DNA of 64,000 nucleotides from CAZSLC01 sp964607675 (GCA_964607675.1 CAZSLC010000001.1:1-64000); one strand, 5' to 3'. Positions 8,003-17,468 are shown, counted from the stretch's first letter. Notes: generated from the letters alone by a model not told the origin. Program-made: numbers and translations.

Positions 8003-8557
8003 ATGGTTAAGAGAGTAGCTGTTTATTTAGGTTCGAGACCTGGTAATAGAGAAGTTTTTTTAAATTTCGCTTATAAATTGGGAATTTACCTTGCTTCGAA
8101 AAAAATTGAGGTCATTTATGGTGGAGCTTCCGTAGGGACAATGGGGGCTTTGGCTAAAGGTGTCAAAGAGGGCGGTGGTAGAATAATTGGTGTATTTCCT
8201 CAAGGTTTTAAAGGAAAAAAAGAGAATAGCGAAAAGGGTATTGAGGTACGAGACAATACAATATCTGAAATGATAGAGACAGATACTCTCTCATCAAGAA
8301 TTGAAAAAATGAATGAGATGAGTGATGCATGTATTGTACTACCAGGAAGTTTTGGCACCATGAATGAATTGTTTGAATATGCTATTGGTTTGCAATTGGA
8401 AATGCATAAAAAGGCTATTCATATTATCAACATAGACGGATTTTATGATCCACTTAAAGATCTTATTTCTAATATAATAGATAATGGATTTATGCCATCG
8501 TCAGATAGAGATCTGCTTAAATTTTATGATGTAAGCTCTTCAAAATATGAAAAATGA
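8003..8557 (+). CDS. LOG-family (TIGR00730) Rossmann-fold protein
   Basis: A 184-residue protein starting VKRVAVYLGSRPGN and carrying the family's phosphate-binding regions: GGASVGTMGALAKGV and LPGSFGTMNELFE, the second being a variant of the PGGxGTxxE motif with Gly replaced by Ser. The Arg preceding the motif (SRIEKM) is kept. Characterised relatives hydrolyse nucleoside 5'-monophosphates to a base and ribose 5-phosphate. It begins 12 bp after the antiporter gene, so probably shares its transcript, and its end overlaps the convergent UvrA-like gene by 34 bp. Confidence 0.88.
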   Translation: MVKRVAVYLGSRPGNREVFLNFAYKLGIYLASKKIEVIYGGASVGTMGALAKGVKEGGGRIIGVFPQGFKGKKENSEKGIEVRDNTISEMIETDTLSSRIEKMNEMSDACIVLPGSFGTMNELFEYAIGLQLEMHKKAIHIINIDGFYDPLKDLISNIIDNGFMPSSDRDLLKFYDVSSSKYEK

Positions 8558-10836
8558 GTAGGCAAATAGTGAGAAGTGACAGAATTACAACAATTTAGAA
8601 TATTTAAAGGTTCTCCGAAATATAAGATTTCACCCCCTTTTTCACCCCCTTCAGGACCAAGTTCTATAATATAATCTGTTGATTTTATCACATCGAGGTT
8701 GTGTTCAATCACGTATATAGTGTTCCCAGAGGAGACCATGTTCTCAAATAGCATTATCATGTTATTTATGTCTTTTATATGTAGCCCATCCGTGGGCTCA
8801 TCAAGGATAAATATTTTCTTTTTGCTATCTAAAAAAGAGGCAAGTTTCATCCTCTGTAATTCTCCTCCAGAGAGGGTGGATAGGGCTTGGTTGAGATGAA
8901 GATACTCTAAGCCAACGTCAACTAAGGGTTTGAGTCCTCTTTCGATCGTGCTTCCTGCAAAGAATTTGGCAGCTCCGCAGATTGTCAAATCCATTATCTG
9001 AGCAATGTTCAACCTCCCTTGAATGGCTGGATTGGATGACTCTATGGTGAATTTCAATGCCTCCTCAGAATACCTCAATCCCTTACAAGCTTCGCATGTA
9101 GTCTCGATAGAGTCCATAAAGGCCATATCGGAGACAATCACCCCTTTGCCAGCACATATTGGGCATCCACCTTTCCCATTAAATGAGAAAAGCTCCATTT
9201 TTACCCCCCCTTTTTTATTCTGCCTCACAAATTCTCTTCTTATCTCATCTGCCACCTCGATATATGTTGCTGGGGTGGAACGGAGGCTCACACCAATATT
9301 CTTTTGACTTATGTAGACAATATCATCGGGAGAGGTAAACTGCCTTCTGAAGCACTCCATAAGGGAACTTTTTCCTGAGCCTGCAACTCCTGCAATAGAG
9401 CAGAATACCCCCATTGGCATATCTACCGAGATATTTTTGAGGTTGTGCAGTGAACAGTTGGTGAGTTGGAAAAAATGGGTAGGAGTGCGGACTCTCCTTT
9501 TAAAAGGAAGTTCTGAAGTGATCATTTTACCAGTCAAAGTGTCGCTGTGGAGCAATTCTTCGTAGCCCCCCTCAAATAGGATATTTCCCCCTTCAACGCC
9601 AGCTCCAGGCCCCATATCAACTATATGATCTCCAATTTTAATCATCTCCTTGTGGTGCTCCACCATTAGTACTGTGTTGCCATGGTCGCGGAGCTTACGG
9701 ACAGAATCTTTCATCATTGTGATGTCGTGGTTGTGCAGACCGACGCTTGGTTCATCGAGGATATACAGCACATCTGACAACGAAGAATTTATATATTTTG
9801 CAATCTTGCATCTTTGGGCTTCTCCTCCTGATAATGTGCCGATTGCCCTATCGAGGGAGAGGTATCCAAGCCCAATTTCTTCGAGGGCAGAGAGTCTTGA
9901 GATGGCAGCGGAACGGATATCTTCCGCAAGAGGGTGAGAAAAATCGTCTTTTTTGAGAATTGAGTTTAGATCGGAAATGGAGATCGAGCAGAGTTGGGCA
10001 ATATTGAAACCGTTTATTTTGCATGAGAGGACCTTATTGTTGAGGCGGGTGCCATTGCAATCGGGACATCTCCCCATTTGAAGCATCGGATCGAGTGCTT
10101 TGCTGTGCAGAAGTCCCTCCTCTGAGTTGATGATACTTCGGTACATCCTGGGGATGAGCCCCTCGTATTTAGCAGTACGAGGCCAATTTGAAGGGGGATT
10201 TTTCAATTTGATCTGCGGAGAATGGAGAAATAATTCAAGTTCTTCAGGGGTGTAGTCTTTTATTTTTTTATCAAGATCAAACAGCCCACTATGTGCATAT
10301 CTTATCCACCTCCATCCCCCTTTGTGAAATGCAATATAGTGGATGGTATCTTCATCATTGAGGCTTTTATCGAAATCCACAAGTTTGTGGATGTCAAGTT
10401 CTCTGATCTGACCAAGGCCATCGCATCGGGGACAACTCCCTTGAGGATGGTTAAAAGAAAATGTATCTGAATAACCAATAAATGGGCTTCCAATGCGGGA
10501 AAAGAGAAGACGGAGAAGTGAATAGATATCTGTATAGGTGCCAACAGTGGAGCGGGAGTTCGAAGCAGGCTTTTTCTGATCTATTACAATGGCGATTGGG
10601 AGATTCTCAATGCTACCAACGTGTGGGCGACCATATTTGGGGAGATATTGCTGCACAAAAGATGGAAATGTATCATTTAATTCGCGTCTTGATTTTGCAG
10701 CAATGGTATCAAGTACCAAAGATGACTTACCAGAGCCTGAAACCCCTGTTACAATAGTAATTTTCTTTTTGGGTATTCTCAAAGAAATGCCTTTAAGGTT
10801 GTTCTCAAAGGCATTTTTAATCTCTATATATTCCAT
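8524..10836 (-). CDS. Short UvrA-like ABC ATPase lacking the UvrB-binding domain
   Basis: A 770-residue UvrA paralogue, against about 940 for housekeeping UvrA. Both ABC modules are intact: Walker A GVSGSGKSS (31-39) and GVAGSGKSS, signatures LSGGEAQR and LSGGELQR, and Walker B LDEPSVGLH and LDEPTDGLH. Zinc-module CxxC pairs appear as CPRC (135-138), CPDC, CPIC and CEAC. The stretch between the first Walker A and the first CxxC is ~95 residues instead of ~240, so the UvrB-interaction domain is missing. Such short UvrA-like proteins are proposed to act in damage sensing or drug tolerance apart from UvrBC. It overlaps the LOG-family gene by 34 bp at the 3' ends. Confidence 0.9.
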   Translation of the reverse strand: MEYIEIKNAFENNLKGISLRIPKKKITIVTGVSGSGKSSLVLDTIAAKSRRELNDTFPSFVQQYLPKYGRPHVGSIENLPIAIVIDQKKPASNSRSTVGTYTDIYSLLRLLFSRIGSPFIGYSDTFSFNHPQGSCPRCDGLGQIRELDIHKLVDFDKSLNDEDTIHYIAFHKGGWRWIRYAHSGLFDLDKKIKDYTPEELELFLHSPQIKLKNPPSNWPRTAKYEGLIPRMYRSIINSEEGLLHSKALDPMLQMGRCPDCNGTRLNNKVLSCKINGFNIAQLCSISISDLNSILKKDDFSHPLAEDIRSAAISRLSALEEIGLGYLSLDRAIGTLSGGEAQRCKIAKYINSSLSDVLYILDEPSVGLHNHDITMMKDSVRKLRDHGNTVLMVEHHKEMIKIGDHIVDMGPGAGVEGGNILFEGGYEELLHSDTLTGKMITSELPFKRRVRTPTHFFQLTNCSLHNLKNISVDMPMGVFCSIAGVAGSGKSSLMECFRRQFTSPDDIVYISQKNIGVSLRSTPATYIEVADEIRREFVRQNKKGGVKMELFSFNGKGGCPICAGKGVIVSDMAFMDSIETTCEACKGLRYSEEALKFTIESSNPAIQGRLNIAQIMDLTICGAAKFFAGSTIERGLKPLVDVGLEYLHLNQALSTLSGGELQRMKLASFLDSKKKIFILDEPTDGLHIKDINNMIMLFENMVSSGNTIYVIEHNLDVIKSTDYIIELGPEGGEKGGEILYFGEPLNILNCCNSVTSHYLPTHFSYFEELTS

Positions 10837-10844
10837 TAATACAA

Positions 10845-11516
10845 CTAATCTCTGCTAAATCCGAGATAATATAAGAGTGTGGCAAGAGCTGAAAGAGCTG
10901 CTACAAGATAAGTCCTTGCTGCCCAAGTGAGGGCCTCTTTTGCTTGATCTACCTCCATGGATCTTAGTGCTCCAGAATTTTCAAGCCAAGCGAGGGCTCT
11001 GTTGGAAGCATTATATTCAACTGGTAATGTGATAAGGCTAAAAATAAGAACCATTGAAAACATAGCAATACCTATCCAGAAAAGGGGAGGAAAGGAATTA
11101 ATTAAAATGATACCCACCAATAATACTATTTGTGCCCACATCGAAGAGAACTGGACAATTGGGACTAATGCAGAACGAAGTTTAAGGGGGGCATACCCTT
11201 GAGCGTGCTGCAGAGCATGACCGCACTCGTGTGCTGCGACAGCTGCGGCTGATACGCTATTGGAGCCATAAACACCTTCACTCAGATTTATAGTTTTATT
11301 TGTAGGATTATAGTGATCTGTCAATTGACCATTGACACTGATGACTTTAACATCGTATATGCCATTGTCTCTCAACATCTTCTCGGCTATTTCTCTTCCA
11401 GTTAACCCGCCTGGAGACAACACCTTTGAATATTTTTTAAAAACGCTTTTCAACTTCATTTGGACTCCCAAGCCCAAAAGAGTAATAATAATAATTAATA
11501 AAAATCCATTAGTCAT
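10845..11516 (-). CDS. YugP-type zinc metallopeptidase, membrane-bound
   Basis: A 223-residue protein from the ATG at 11516; an upstream in-frame ATG at 11534 would place its first codons in the -7 element. It has an N-terminal membrane helix, the zinc motif AAHECGHALQHAQGYAPL (HExxH), hydrophobic segments near residues 115-170, and a final membrane helix. This matches the PF04298/YugP family of putative neutral zinc peptidases of unknown substrate. It ends 8 bp before the UvrA-like gene start, so the two may be co-transcribed. It is divergent from desulfoferrodoxin. Confidence 0.87.
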   Translation of the reverse strand: MTNGFLLIIIITLLGLGVQMKLKSVFKKYSKVLSPGGLTGREIAEKMLRDNGIYDVKVISVNGQLTDHYNPTNKTINLSEGVYGSNSVSAAAVAAHECGHALQHAQGYAPLKLRSALVPIVQFSSMWAQIVLLVGIILINSFPPLFWIGIAMFSMVLIFSLITLPVEYNASNRALAWLENSGALRSMEVDQAKEALTWAARTYLVAALSALATLLYYLGFSRD

Positions 11517-11523
11517 AATGGGA

Positions 11524-11531
11524 CAAATATA
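11524..11531 (-). promoter_or_regulatory. -7 promoter element of the YugP-type gene
   Basis: On the minus strand the sequence reads TATATTTG (TAnnTTTG) and ends 7 bases before the ATG at 11516, the same spacing as at the antiporter gene. A -33 TTTG is not evident. Confidence 0.35.
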
Positions 11532-11580
11532 CATTATTTTTAAAAAAATAGTATATTTACAATAATAAATATAAAACAGT

Positions 11581-11955
11581 ATGGATATTAAATTTTATCG
11601 TTGCAGACATTGTGGTAACATTATCGCATATGTCATCAGTAGTGGTGTACCTGTTGTTTGTTGTGGAGAAAAGATGGAAGAACTTAAACCCAACACAGTT
11701 GAAGCATCTCAAGAAAAACACCTTCCTGTAGTAGTCCAAGAAGGTAATAAGGTTACTGTTAAGATTGGTAGCGTTGAACATCCTATGACTGAAGAACACT
11801 ACATCCAGTGGATTTGCCTCCAAACCGAATTTGGAAATCAACGTAAGGAACTAAAACCAGGAGAAAAACCAGAAAAATGTTTCATGCTATGTGATGGTGA
11901 CAGAGTCAAGGCTGCTTATGCCTATTGCAACCTTCACTCTCTTTGGAAAAAGTAA
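11581..11955 (+). CDS. Desulfoferrodoxin (superoxide reductase)
   Basis: A 124-residue two-domain protein. The N-terminal desulforedoxin-like iron site has C8, C11, C27 and C28. The C-terminal superoxide-reductase site has H47, H67, H73, C116 and H119 as iron ligands, with the catalytic E45-K46 pair in QEKHLP. It reduces superoxide to hydrogen peroxide without releasing oxygen, using electrons usually delivered by rubredoxin, and is typical of anaerobes and microaerophiles. All ligands are present, so it should be active. It is a single gene, divergent from the YugP-type peptidase. Confidence 0.97.
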   Translation: MDIKFYRCRHCGNIIAYVISSGVPVVCCGEKMEELKPNTVEASQEKHLPVVVQEGNKVTVKIGSVEHPMTEEHYIQWICLQTEFGNQRKELKPGEKPEKCFMLCDGDRVKAAYAYCNLHSLWKK

Positions 11956-12012
11956 ACTATCTTTTAAGTATTTAGATATTTATTGGGGATATTCTTTAGT
12001 GTCATAGCTCTA

Positions 12013-14337
12013 TTATTTGATGGTTTCTGCTGGATTGGTATGTGCGGTTTTAAGACTCTGCCATAGAACTGCCAATGCAGATATAGATATTGTTATTAAA
12101 GCAGCTCCCAAGAATATCCACCAATAAAGATCTATGCGGTAACTGTAGCCTTCTACCCATGTTTTTACAATATAATAACTTAATGGTATCCCAATAATAA
12201 TAGCCACCAGAACCAATCGGATAAATGGGAAAATCAATTCTTTTAGAACCTCTTCGAATTTGGCTCCGAATACTTTTTTGATTGATACTGTCTTTCTCTC
12301 TTGCTGCATATAAAATGAGCTCATCGCAATGAGTCCTAAAGCTGAGACAATCAAAGAGATTGTTGTGAAAATAATTATTATTGTAACTATTCTCTCCTCT
12401 TTTGAGAACATCTCTGATAAGGAATCTTCTGTGTACTTAGCCTCATACATCTTCTCTGGATAAAACTCTTTTACAACTTCATATACACTATTATTAGCAC
12501 TTGATTGTTCTCCATTGGTTTTGATAATAATATTCCATGGATACTTTTTCGATGGATACTCCCCATAGTCATATATAAAACAAGCGGTCTCTTTATTTAA
12601 AATATTCCCTATCCTAAAGTCGTAGTAGATACCACCTATTTCCTGGGCTTTTGAAGAAGATTTAATATTAAAACTGAGGGCACTTTCGTCCTTTCCTATT
12701 TTTTTAAATGCATACTCATTGAGCCAACTCTTTTTTGGAATATTATTATCTTGCTTTTTTCGTAGTCCTAAAATATTAAAATAAGTGCTATCTCCCTTTA
12801 CATGTTGGAAAGATACCCAATCTCCGTTCTCAAGTTCTATTGTCCAATTGTTGGTTCCAGAGAGAGGATGTCCTTCCCCTAAACCTACACTCTCCACGCA
12901 GGGGAGGGTTTTAAGCTTATCCAACATTGGGGCTATCTTTTCAGCATTCCCAAAATTGTTATTTATAAAAAGTATATCTTTCGTATTGTATCCCAATGGG
13001 GCGTTGATGAGATGATTCACTTGGAGATACATAGTTATGGCCATTACTAACATAACTATGGTAACCATATTTTGAAATATTATTATGATTTTGCCATATG
13101 TGGTCTTTGATTTAAGTGTAAAAGTCCCCTTTACGATATCTATTGGTTTTGTTTTTTGTATTAAAATGGCAGGAACAAGACCTGCAAGAATACCAACAAA
13201 TAATATAAATAATAGAATATAAATTATGTTTTTTATAGAGACAGCATCGAATATTGATATTTGGTAATTAAGGATCTTTGAGGCAGTGGGAGAGAAAAAC
13301 TGTGCAATAATGATGGCAAAAATCATGGAAATAGCACAAAAACTAATACTCTCAATCATCATTTTGATAAAGATATCACGCTTTTGTCCACCAACAAGTC
13401 TCCTTGTGGCCATCTCTTTGGATCTAAACCCAGAAAGAGCTGTCGTCATATTCACATAATTGAGGATAGCGAAAATGAGCAAAATCAAACATACCCCTGA
13501 AAGTAATTTTACAAAAGAAATATCTCCAAAATATATTCCACCATTATATTCTTCTGCCCCATCTTGTGAAAAATAGAGTTCTCTAAGGGGAATCAGCTTT
13601 ACTTTAGTATGAGTCCCGTTTTCATATATCCAAAAAATATCTTTTAAATAAGAGAGTATATCTGATTCACGACTCTTGATATCAGAATTGTCGTATGTCA
13701 TTATAAAGCAAACTCCACCCCCTGCATTAGACATAAATTCATCGTTCGCTGAGTTTATAACAGAAGCATATTCCCCCCTTATATAAACATCGACACTCTT
13801 AAAAGTTGAATTGTTTATATCTTCGAACACCCCTGCTATAGTGAGAATTTCATCATTTTCATGAGGTCTAAATGAAATTTGTTGACCCAGAGGATTTCTC
13901 CCTCCGAAATGGGATAAGGCAAAAGATCTACTTATCATCACCCTTTGACTTGATTCTTTCCATTGGGTAGAAGAACCCTCAATAATTTGAAAACTGAAAA
14001 TGTCAAAAAAAGAGGAATCTACAAATGCAGTTAGTGCATTAATGGGCTTGCCATCTAATTTGAGTTCCAAATTGCCATTATAATAGTATGATGATGAAGA
14101 TTCTATCTCCGGAAACTTGTTTTTTAAATGTTTAGGAAGATAATATCCAGAATTGATAGACTCCTCGTTAGCTACGACATATATCCTATCAGCGTTTTTA
14201 TGTTGGGAATCTGTGTTTAACTGTTTCTGGACATATATGGAAAGTAGCAGTACAAATGACATAGAAACTGATAATCCCAACAGGTTGATTGTACTATAAA
14301 GCTTGTTCCTCTTTAAAAATCTGAAAAATGAATTCAT
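12013..14337 (-). CDS. FtsX/MacB-type ABC permease (operon A, second permease)
   Basis: 774 residues from the ATG at 14337 (MNSFFRFLKRNKLYS). The open frame reaches 14475, but that extension lies inside the preceding gene. Layout: one membrane helix (~18-40), a large periplasmic MacB-PCD domain, three helices, a cytoplasmic linker with the PIDIVKGTF motif, a fifth helix, a second periplasmic domain (CVESVGLGEGHPLSG), and a C-terminal three-helix FtsX domain with KTVSIKKVFGAKFEE, ending NPAETIK. It starts 23 bp after the preceding permease gene. Its N-terminus and second periplasmic domain resemble the permease at 21488-23908 most closely, suggesting duplication between the two operons. Confidence 0.9.
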   Translation of the reverse strand: MNSFFRFLKRNKLYSTINLLGLSVSMSFVLLLSIYVQKQLNTDSQHKNADRIYVVANEESINSGYYLPKHLKNKFPEIESSSSYYYNGNLELKLDGKPINALTAFVDSSFFDIFSFQIIEGSSTQWKESSQRVMISRSFALSHFGGRNPLGQQISFRPHENDEILTIAGVFEDINNSTFKSVDVYIRGEYASVINSANDEFMSNAGGGVCFIMTYDNSDIKSRESDILSYLKDIFWIYENGTHTKVKLIPLRELYFSQDGAEEYNGGIYFGDISFVKLLSGVCLILLIFAILNYVNMTTALSGFRSKEMATRRLVGGQKRDIFIKMMIESISFCAISMIFAIIIAQFFSPTASKILNYQISIFDAVSIKNIIYILLFILFVGILAGLVPAILIQKTKPIDIVKGTFTLKSKTTYGKIIIIFQNMVTIVMLVMAITMYLQVNHLINAPLGYNTKDILFINNNFGNAEKIAPMLDKLKTLPCVESVGLGEGHPLSGTNNWTIELENGDWVSFQHVKGDSTYFNILGLRKKQDNNIPKKSWLNEYAFKKIGKDESALSFNIKSSSKAQEIGGIYYDFRIGNILNKETACFIYDYGEYPSKKYPWNIIIKTNGEQSSANNSVYEVVKEFYPEKMYEAKYTEDSLSEMFSKEERIVTIIIIFTTISLIVSALGLIAMSSFYMQQERKTVSIKKVFGAKFEEVLKELIFPFIRLVLVAIIIGIPLSYYIVKTWVEGYSYRIDLYWWIFLGAALITISISALAVLWQSLKTAHTNPAETIK

Positions 14338-14360
14338 ATATGTATCTATTAAATATGGCT

Positions 14361-16688
14361 CTATTCCTTTATTGCATCTATAGGATTTTCTCTCACTGTC
14401 TTTAAGCAGCGGAACACCACGACAGATGTAATCACCGCTAATACTACAACTGCCCCTGTTAAAAATATCCACCACGAAAGGGGTGCTCTATTGTCGGCAG
14501 GGAAGTCAATAATTAAGAAACCTCCCCCAATGTAGGATGCAATTAGTGCAATAATCACTGGTGGAATACTAAAAGGAATGGTCCCTTTGATGATGTGTAT
14601 AATTATCTCTAAAGAACTGGCTCCGTTGATTTTACGAATTGCTATTTCTTTGCGACGACGTGCCATCTCCTCACCGATGAAGCCGATAAGCCCCATAACT
14701 GTAATAAACAGACAAACAATTGAAGCCAATATCAATACTTGTTGTATTGCTATTTCATAAGCTAATCTTACTCTGTGAGTCTCACTATAACTATATAAGG
14801 AGATATCCTTTTTTAATACTTTTTCCAATTTTTCACTAATAGCCTTATATGTTGATGAACTCAAACCATCACTTCTGATAATCATTTCTGTCCATGTTTC
14901 TCCATTCTCACCATATTCCATTGGGTGTAAAACGCATGGCCTGAATACCCCATATTCTCCCATCCTAAAATCTTTTACAACTCCCACTATCACATATGGT
15001 TTCAACAGATTTTTATCTTGGAAAATATTTTTCCCCAAAGATTCTTCTGCTGACCACCCCATCTCTTTAGCATATTTTTCATTGATTAATACTTGAACAC
15101 TTCCACCCTGCGTGGAGATATCTTTACCAGCAATTAACTTTATCCCCATAAAATCAAGATATCCTTGATCAATGTTAAGCCTCCGACAATAAAAATGAGG
15201 TTCTCTACTATTTTCATCGTAGCACGGAGTTGGTTTCCATCCATATATGAGAATATCAGATGTGTAAACAGAACCATTCACACCAGGAATAGACTCTATT
15301 TCTGATTTAAGGAAATTGAGAGATTGTGAATCCCCGAATGCAGAGAAGTGAAACAAATTTTCTTTACTATATCCAAGGTCTTTATTCTCCATCCGATCTA
15401 TTTGGATAGATATGTAAATCAAAAAGACTATTGCAGTGGTGCTAATGAGTATCTGTAAAAACAGAAATATTTTCTTCCAAAGTTGATTGCCACTACTTTT
15501 CCAAAGCAGTGCAGCCTTAGCTGGTATTTTGGCAGACATAATGCCATTGACCAACCCAATGAAAACAATAGCAGTAGAGATGACAAGAATTGAACTCCAT
15601 ATATTAGAGAGGCAGAAGAGCTCCTTTATAGGTAAATACATCATCTGGCTGAATTTATTGCTGAAAACATATATTAATAAAGCAGATAAAAAAGTGCCAA
15701 TTAGAATAAGAAATATATTTTCCCAAAGAGTCACCTTAAATATGTCCCCCTTATTAGCCCCAGAGCATTTTAACATACCAATGGTCTTCGTCCGCTTAAT
15801 CAATATGGACATAGATAGAAGGATATAGTTTAGGCAAGCAACAAGCAAGGTTAAGATAGCAATAAACAAGGCGATTATATGAATAGGAAAATAGGCAAAG
15901 CCATTGTTGACAGAGTAGGTAATGGGATTTAATATCCAAGTTGTTTTTGAGTCAAATCTCTCTTGTGAGTTAATGTTGTGTCGCTTAATAAAGGGCTCCA
16001 TTTCACCCTCAATTTCTTGAACACTAATACCTTCTTGTAACTTTAGATAGGTGTAAAATCTTTGATTGCTATCTATATTTGAAGAGTCTTTTGTAAATCG
16101 AGTAATAGAGCGAAGGATGTCGTGTTTACCCCTATGATTATTGAGTGGCATATCTTTATAGATACCCATGACAGTGAAGGCTCTCTTTGATTTGTTATCC
16201 TCTATCACTTTGCCTATAGGGTTGTCATCTTTAAACACCTTTTTGGCAAAAGACTTTGAAATCATAATATTATCATCATTGACAAAAATACTATGAGCAT
16301 CTCCGCTGATGATTCCGAAATCGAAGATATCAAAATAGGAAGTATCCACAAACAAATTAGATGCTGTATAATCTTCACCTTGATATTTATATGAAGTACT
16401 ATAATAACCCTCAAGTGAGCGGGTAACTGCTTCTATTTTAGGTAGTTCTTCCTTTAATAGAGGGGCTATTTGCTCATTAAACGAATTGCTCCTGCTGTTT
16501 GGACTAATACTCCATAACTGATATATCCTCTCCCAGTCGCTATATATTTTGTCGTAACTAAACTGATAAGTCACCCATGCTAAGCATACAATACCCATAA
16601 ATAATCCAAATGTAATAGATAGCAACCTTATTATATTGTTAAAAGGCTGTCTTCGGATGAACTTTATGGCGTATTGTATATTTTTCAT
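14361..16688 (-). CDS. FtsX/MacB-type ABC permease (operon A, first permease)
   Basis: A 775-residue permease with the eight-helix, two-periplasmic-domain FtsX layout. Recognisable pieces are the first helix after FNNIIRLLSITFGLFMG, the periplasmic 'VDTSYFDIFDFGIISGD' and 'NDDNPIGKVIEDN' segments, an ISKSFAKKVF motif, the coupling-helix-like RRRKEIAIRKINGAS, and a C-terminal NPIDAIKE. It follows the ATPase gene by 13 bp and so is the likely immediate partner. It most resembles the permease at 33534-35912 around the RRxxEIAIRK(V/I)NGA region. The substrate is unknown; FtsX/MacB-type permeases work as mechanotransmitters in export or envelope processes. Confidence 0.92.
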   Translation of the reverse strand: MKNIQYAIKFIRRQPFNNIIRLLSITFGLFMGIVCLAWVTYQFSYDKIYSDWERIYQLWSISPNSRSNSFNEQIAPLLKEELPKIEAVTRSLEGYYSTSYKYQGEDYTASNLFVDTSYFDIFDFGIISGDAHSIFVNDDNIMISKSFAKKVFKDDNPIGKVIEDNKSKRAFTVMGIYKDMPLNNHRGKHDILRSITRFTKDSSNIDSNQRFYTYLKLQEGISVQEIEGEMEPFIKRHNINSQERFDSKTTWILNPITYSVNNGFAYFPIHIIALFIAILTLLVACLNYILLSMSILIKRTKTIGMLKCSGANKGDIFKVTLWENIFLILIGTFLSALLIYVFSNKFSQMMYLPIKELFCLSNIWSSILVISTAIVFIGLVNGIMSAKIPAKAALLWKSSGNQLWKKIFLFLQILISTTAIVFLIYISIQIDRMENKDLGYSKENLFHFSAFGDSQSLNFLKSEIESIPGVNGSVYTSDILIYGWKPTPCYDENSREPHFYCRRLNIDQGYLDFMGIKLIAGKDISTQGGSVQVLINEKYAKEMGWSAEESLGKNIFQDKNLLKPYVIVGVVKDFRMGEYGVFRPCVLHPMEYGENGETWTEMIIRSDGLSSSTYKAISEKLEKVLKKDISLYSYSETHRVRLAYEIAIQQVLILASIVCLFITVMGLIGFIGEEMARRRKEIAIRKINGASSLEIIIHIIKGTIPFSIPPVIIALIASYIGGGFLIIDFPADNRAPLSWWIFLTGAVVVLAVITSVVVFRCLKTVRENPIDAIKE

Positions 16689-16701
16689 ATAATTTTAAAA
16701 A

Positions 16702-17382
16702 TTATAGATTGCTTTTTACATCTGTCACTAACTGACCGTCGAACAGATTAAGAACTCTATGTGCATACCCTGAGTCACGCATAGAGTGTGTTACCATAAC
16801 AATAGTAGTTCCCTCTTTATTAAGTTCTGTAAGAAGGTCCATCACCTCTTTCCCATTAGTAGAGTCCAAATTACCTGTAGGTTCGTCGGCTAATATTAGT
16901 TTGGGATTTGCTACTACGGCACGAGCTATTGCTACACGTTGTTGTTGACCACCAGATAGTTGTTGAGGAAAGTGTTTGGCGCGATGAGAAATATTCATAC
17001 GCTTAAGAATCTCTTCAACACGTTTTTTCCTCTCAGCAGCCTTCACTTTTAAATAAATAAGAGGAAGTTCTACATTTTCATAAACACTCAACTCATCGAT
17101 TAGGTTAAAACTTTGAAATACAAAACCAATATTTCCCTTACGATAGATAGTGCGATCCTTCTCTTTTAAAGATCCAACCTCTTTTCCTAAAAGCTCATAT
17201 TTACCAGAAGTGGGATTATCAAGTAGTCCAAGGATGTTTAGCAGTGTAGATTTACCACATCCTGAAGGTCCCATAATTGCGAGGAACTCACCTTGTTGTA
17301 TTTCGAATGACACATCATTAAGGGCCATTGTTTCAATCTCCTCAGTGCGGAAGATTTTTTTTAAATTCTCAACTTTTAGCAT
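16702..17382 (-). CDS. ABC transporter ATP-binding protein (MacB/LolD type)
   Basis: A 226-residue ATPase with Walker A GPSGCGKST (38-46), Q-loop VFQSFNLIDELSVYENV, signature LSGGQQQRVAIARA, Walker B LILADEPTGNLDS and H-loop VTHS. This is the sequence class that energises MacB, LolCDE and FtsX-type permeases. It is the only such ATPase in a window holding eight FtsX-type permeases, so it may serve all of them. It leads operon A (ATPase, two permeases). Upstream lie a TGGCAC box and a pair of inverted repeats matched by those ahead of tolC, indicating shared control by the sigma-54-type regulator at 38720. Confidence 0.95.
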   Translation of the reverse strand: MLKVENLKKIFRTEEIETMALNDVSFEIQQGEFLAIMGPSGCGKSTLLNILGLLDNPTSGKYELLGKEVGSLKEKDRTIYRKGNIGFVFQSFNLIDELSVYENVELPLIYLKVKAAERKKRVEEILKRMNISHRAKHFPQQLSGGQQQRVAIARAVVANPKLILADEPTGNLDSTNGKEVMDLLTELNKEGTTIVMVTHSMRDSGYAHRVLNLFDGQLVTDVKSNL

Positions 17383-17453
17383 AATACAAATATTTTAATA
17401 ATTAATTTTTTTGTTCTCAACGACATTATATGTCAATATTTTTCTAATATATT

Positions 17454-17468
17454 TCTAAAAGCGTGCCA
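17454..17468 (-). promoter_or_regulatory. Candidate sigma-54 promoter of operon A
   Basis: The minus strand has TGGCACG at 17468-17462, a perfect -24 box. The -12 position ten bases after GG reads TAGA instead of TTGC, so this half is poor. Transcription would begin near 17443, about 60 bases before the ATPase ATG. Support comes mainly from the matching arrangement ahead of tolC and from the upstream paired palindromes. Confidence 0.5.

Noticed and set aside
10302..10858. Several open frames of 80-95 codons opposite the UvrA-like gene
   Set aside because: They are antisense shadows of a strongly supported gene and show no domain or start signal; the same applies to most short antisense frames elsewhere.
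14338..14475. 46-residue N-terminal extension of the permease at 12013
   Set aside because: It overlaps the 3' end of the preceding permease gene and has no similarity to FtsX N-termini; MNSFFRFLKRNKLYS matches its paralogues.
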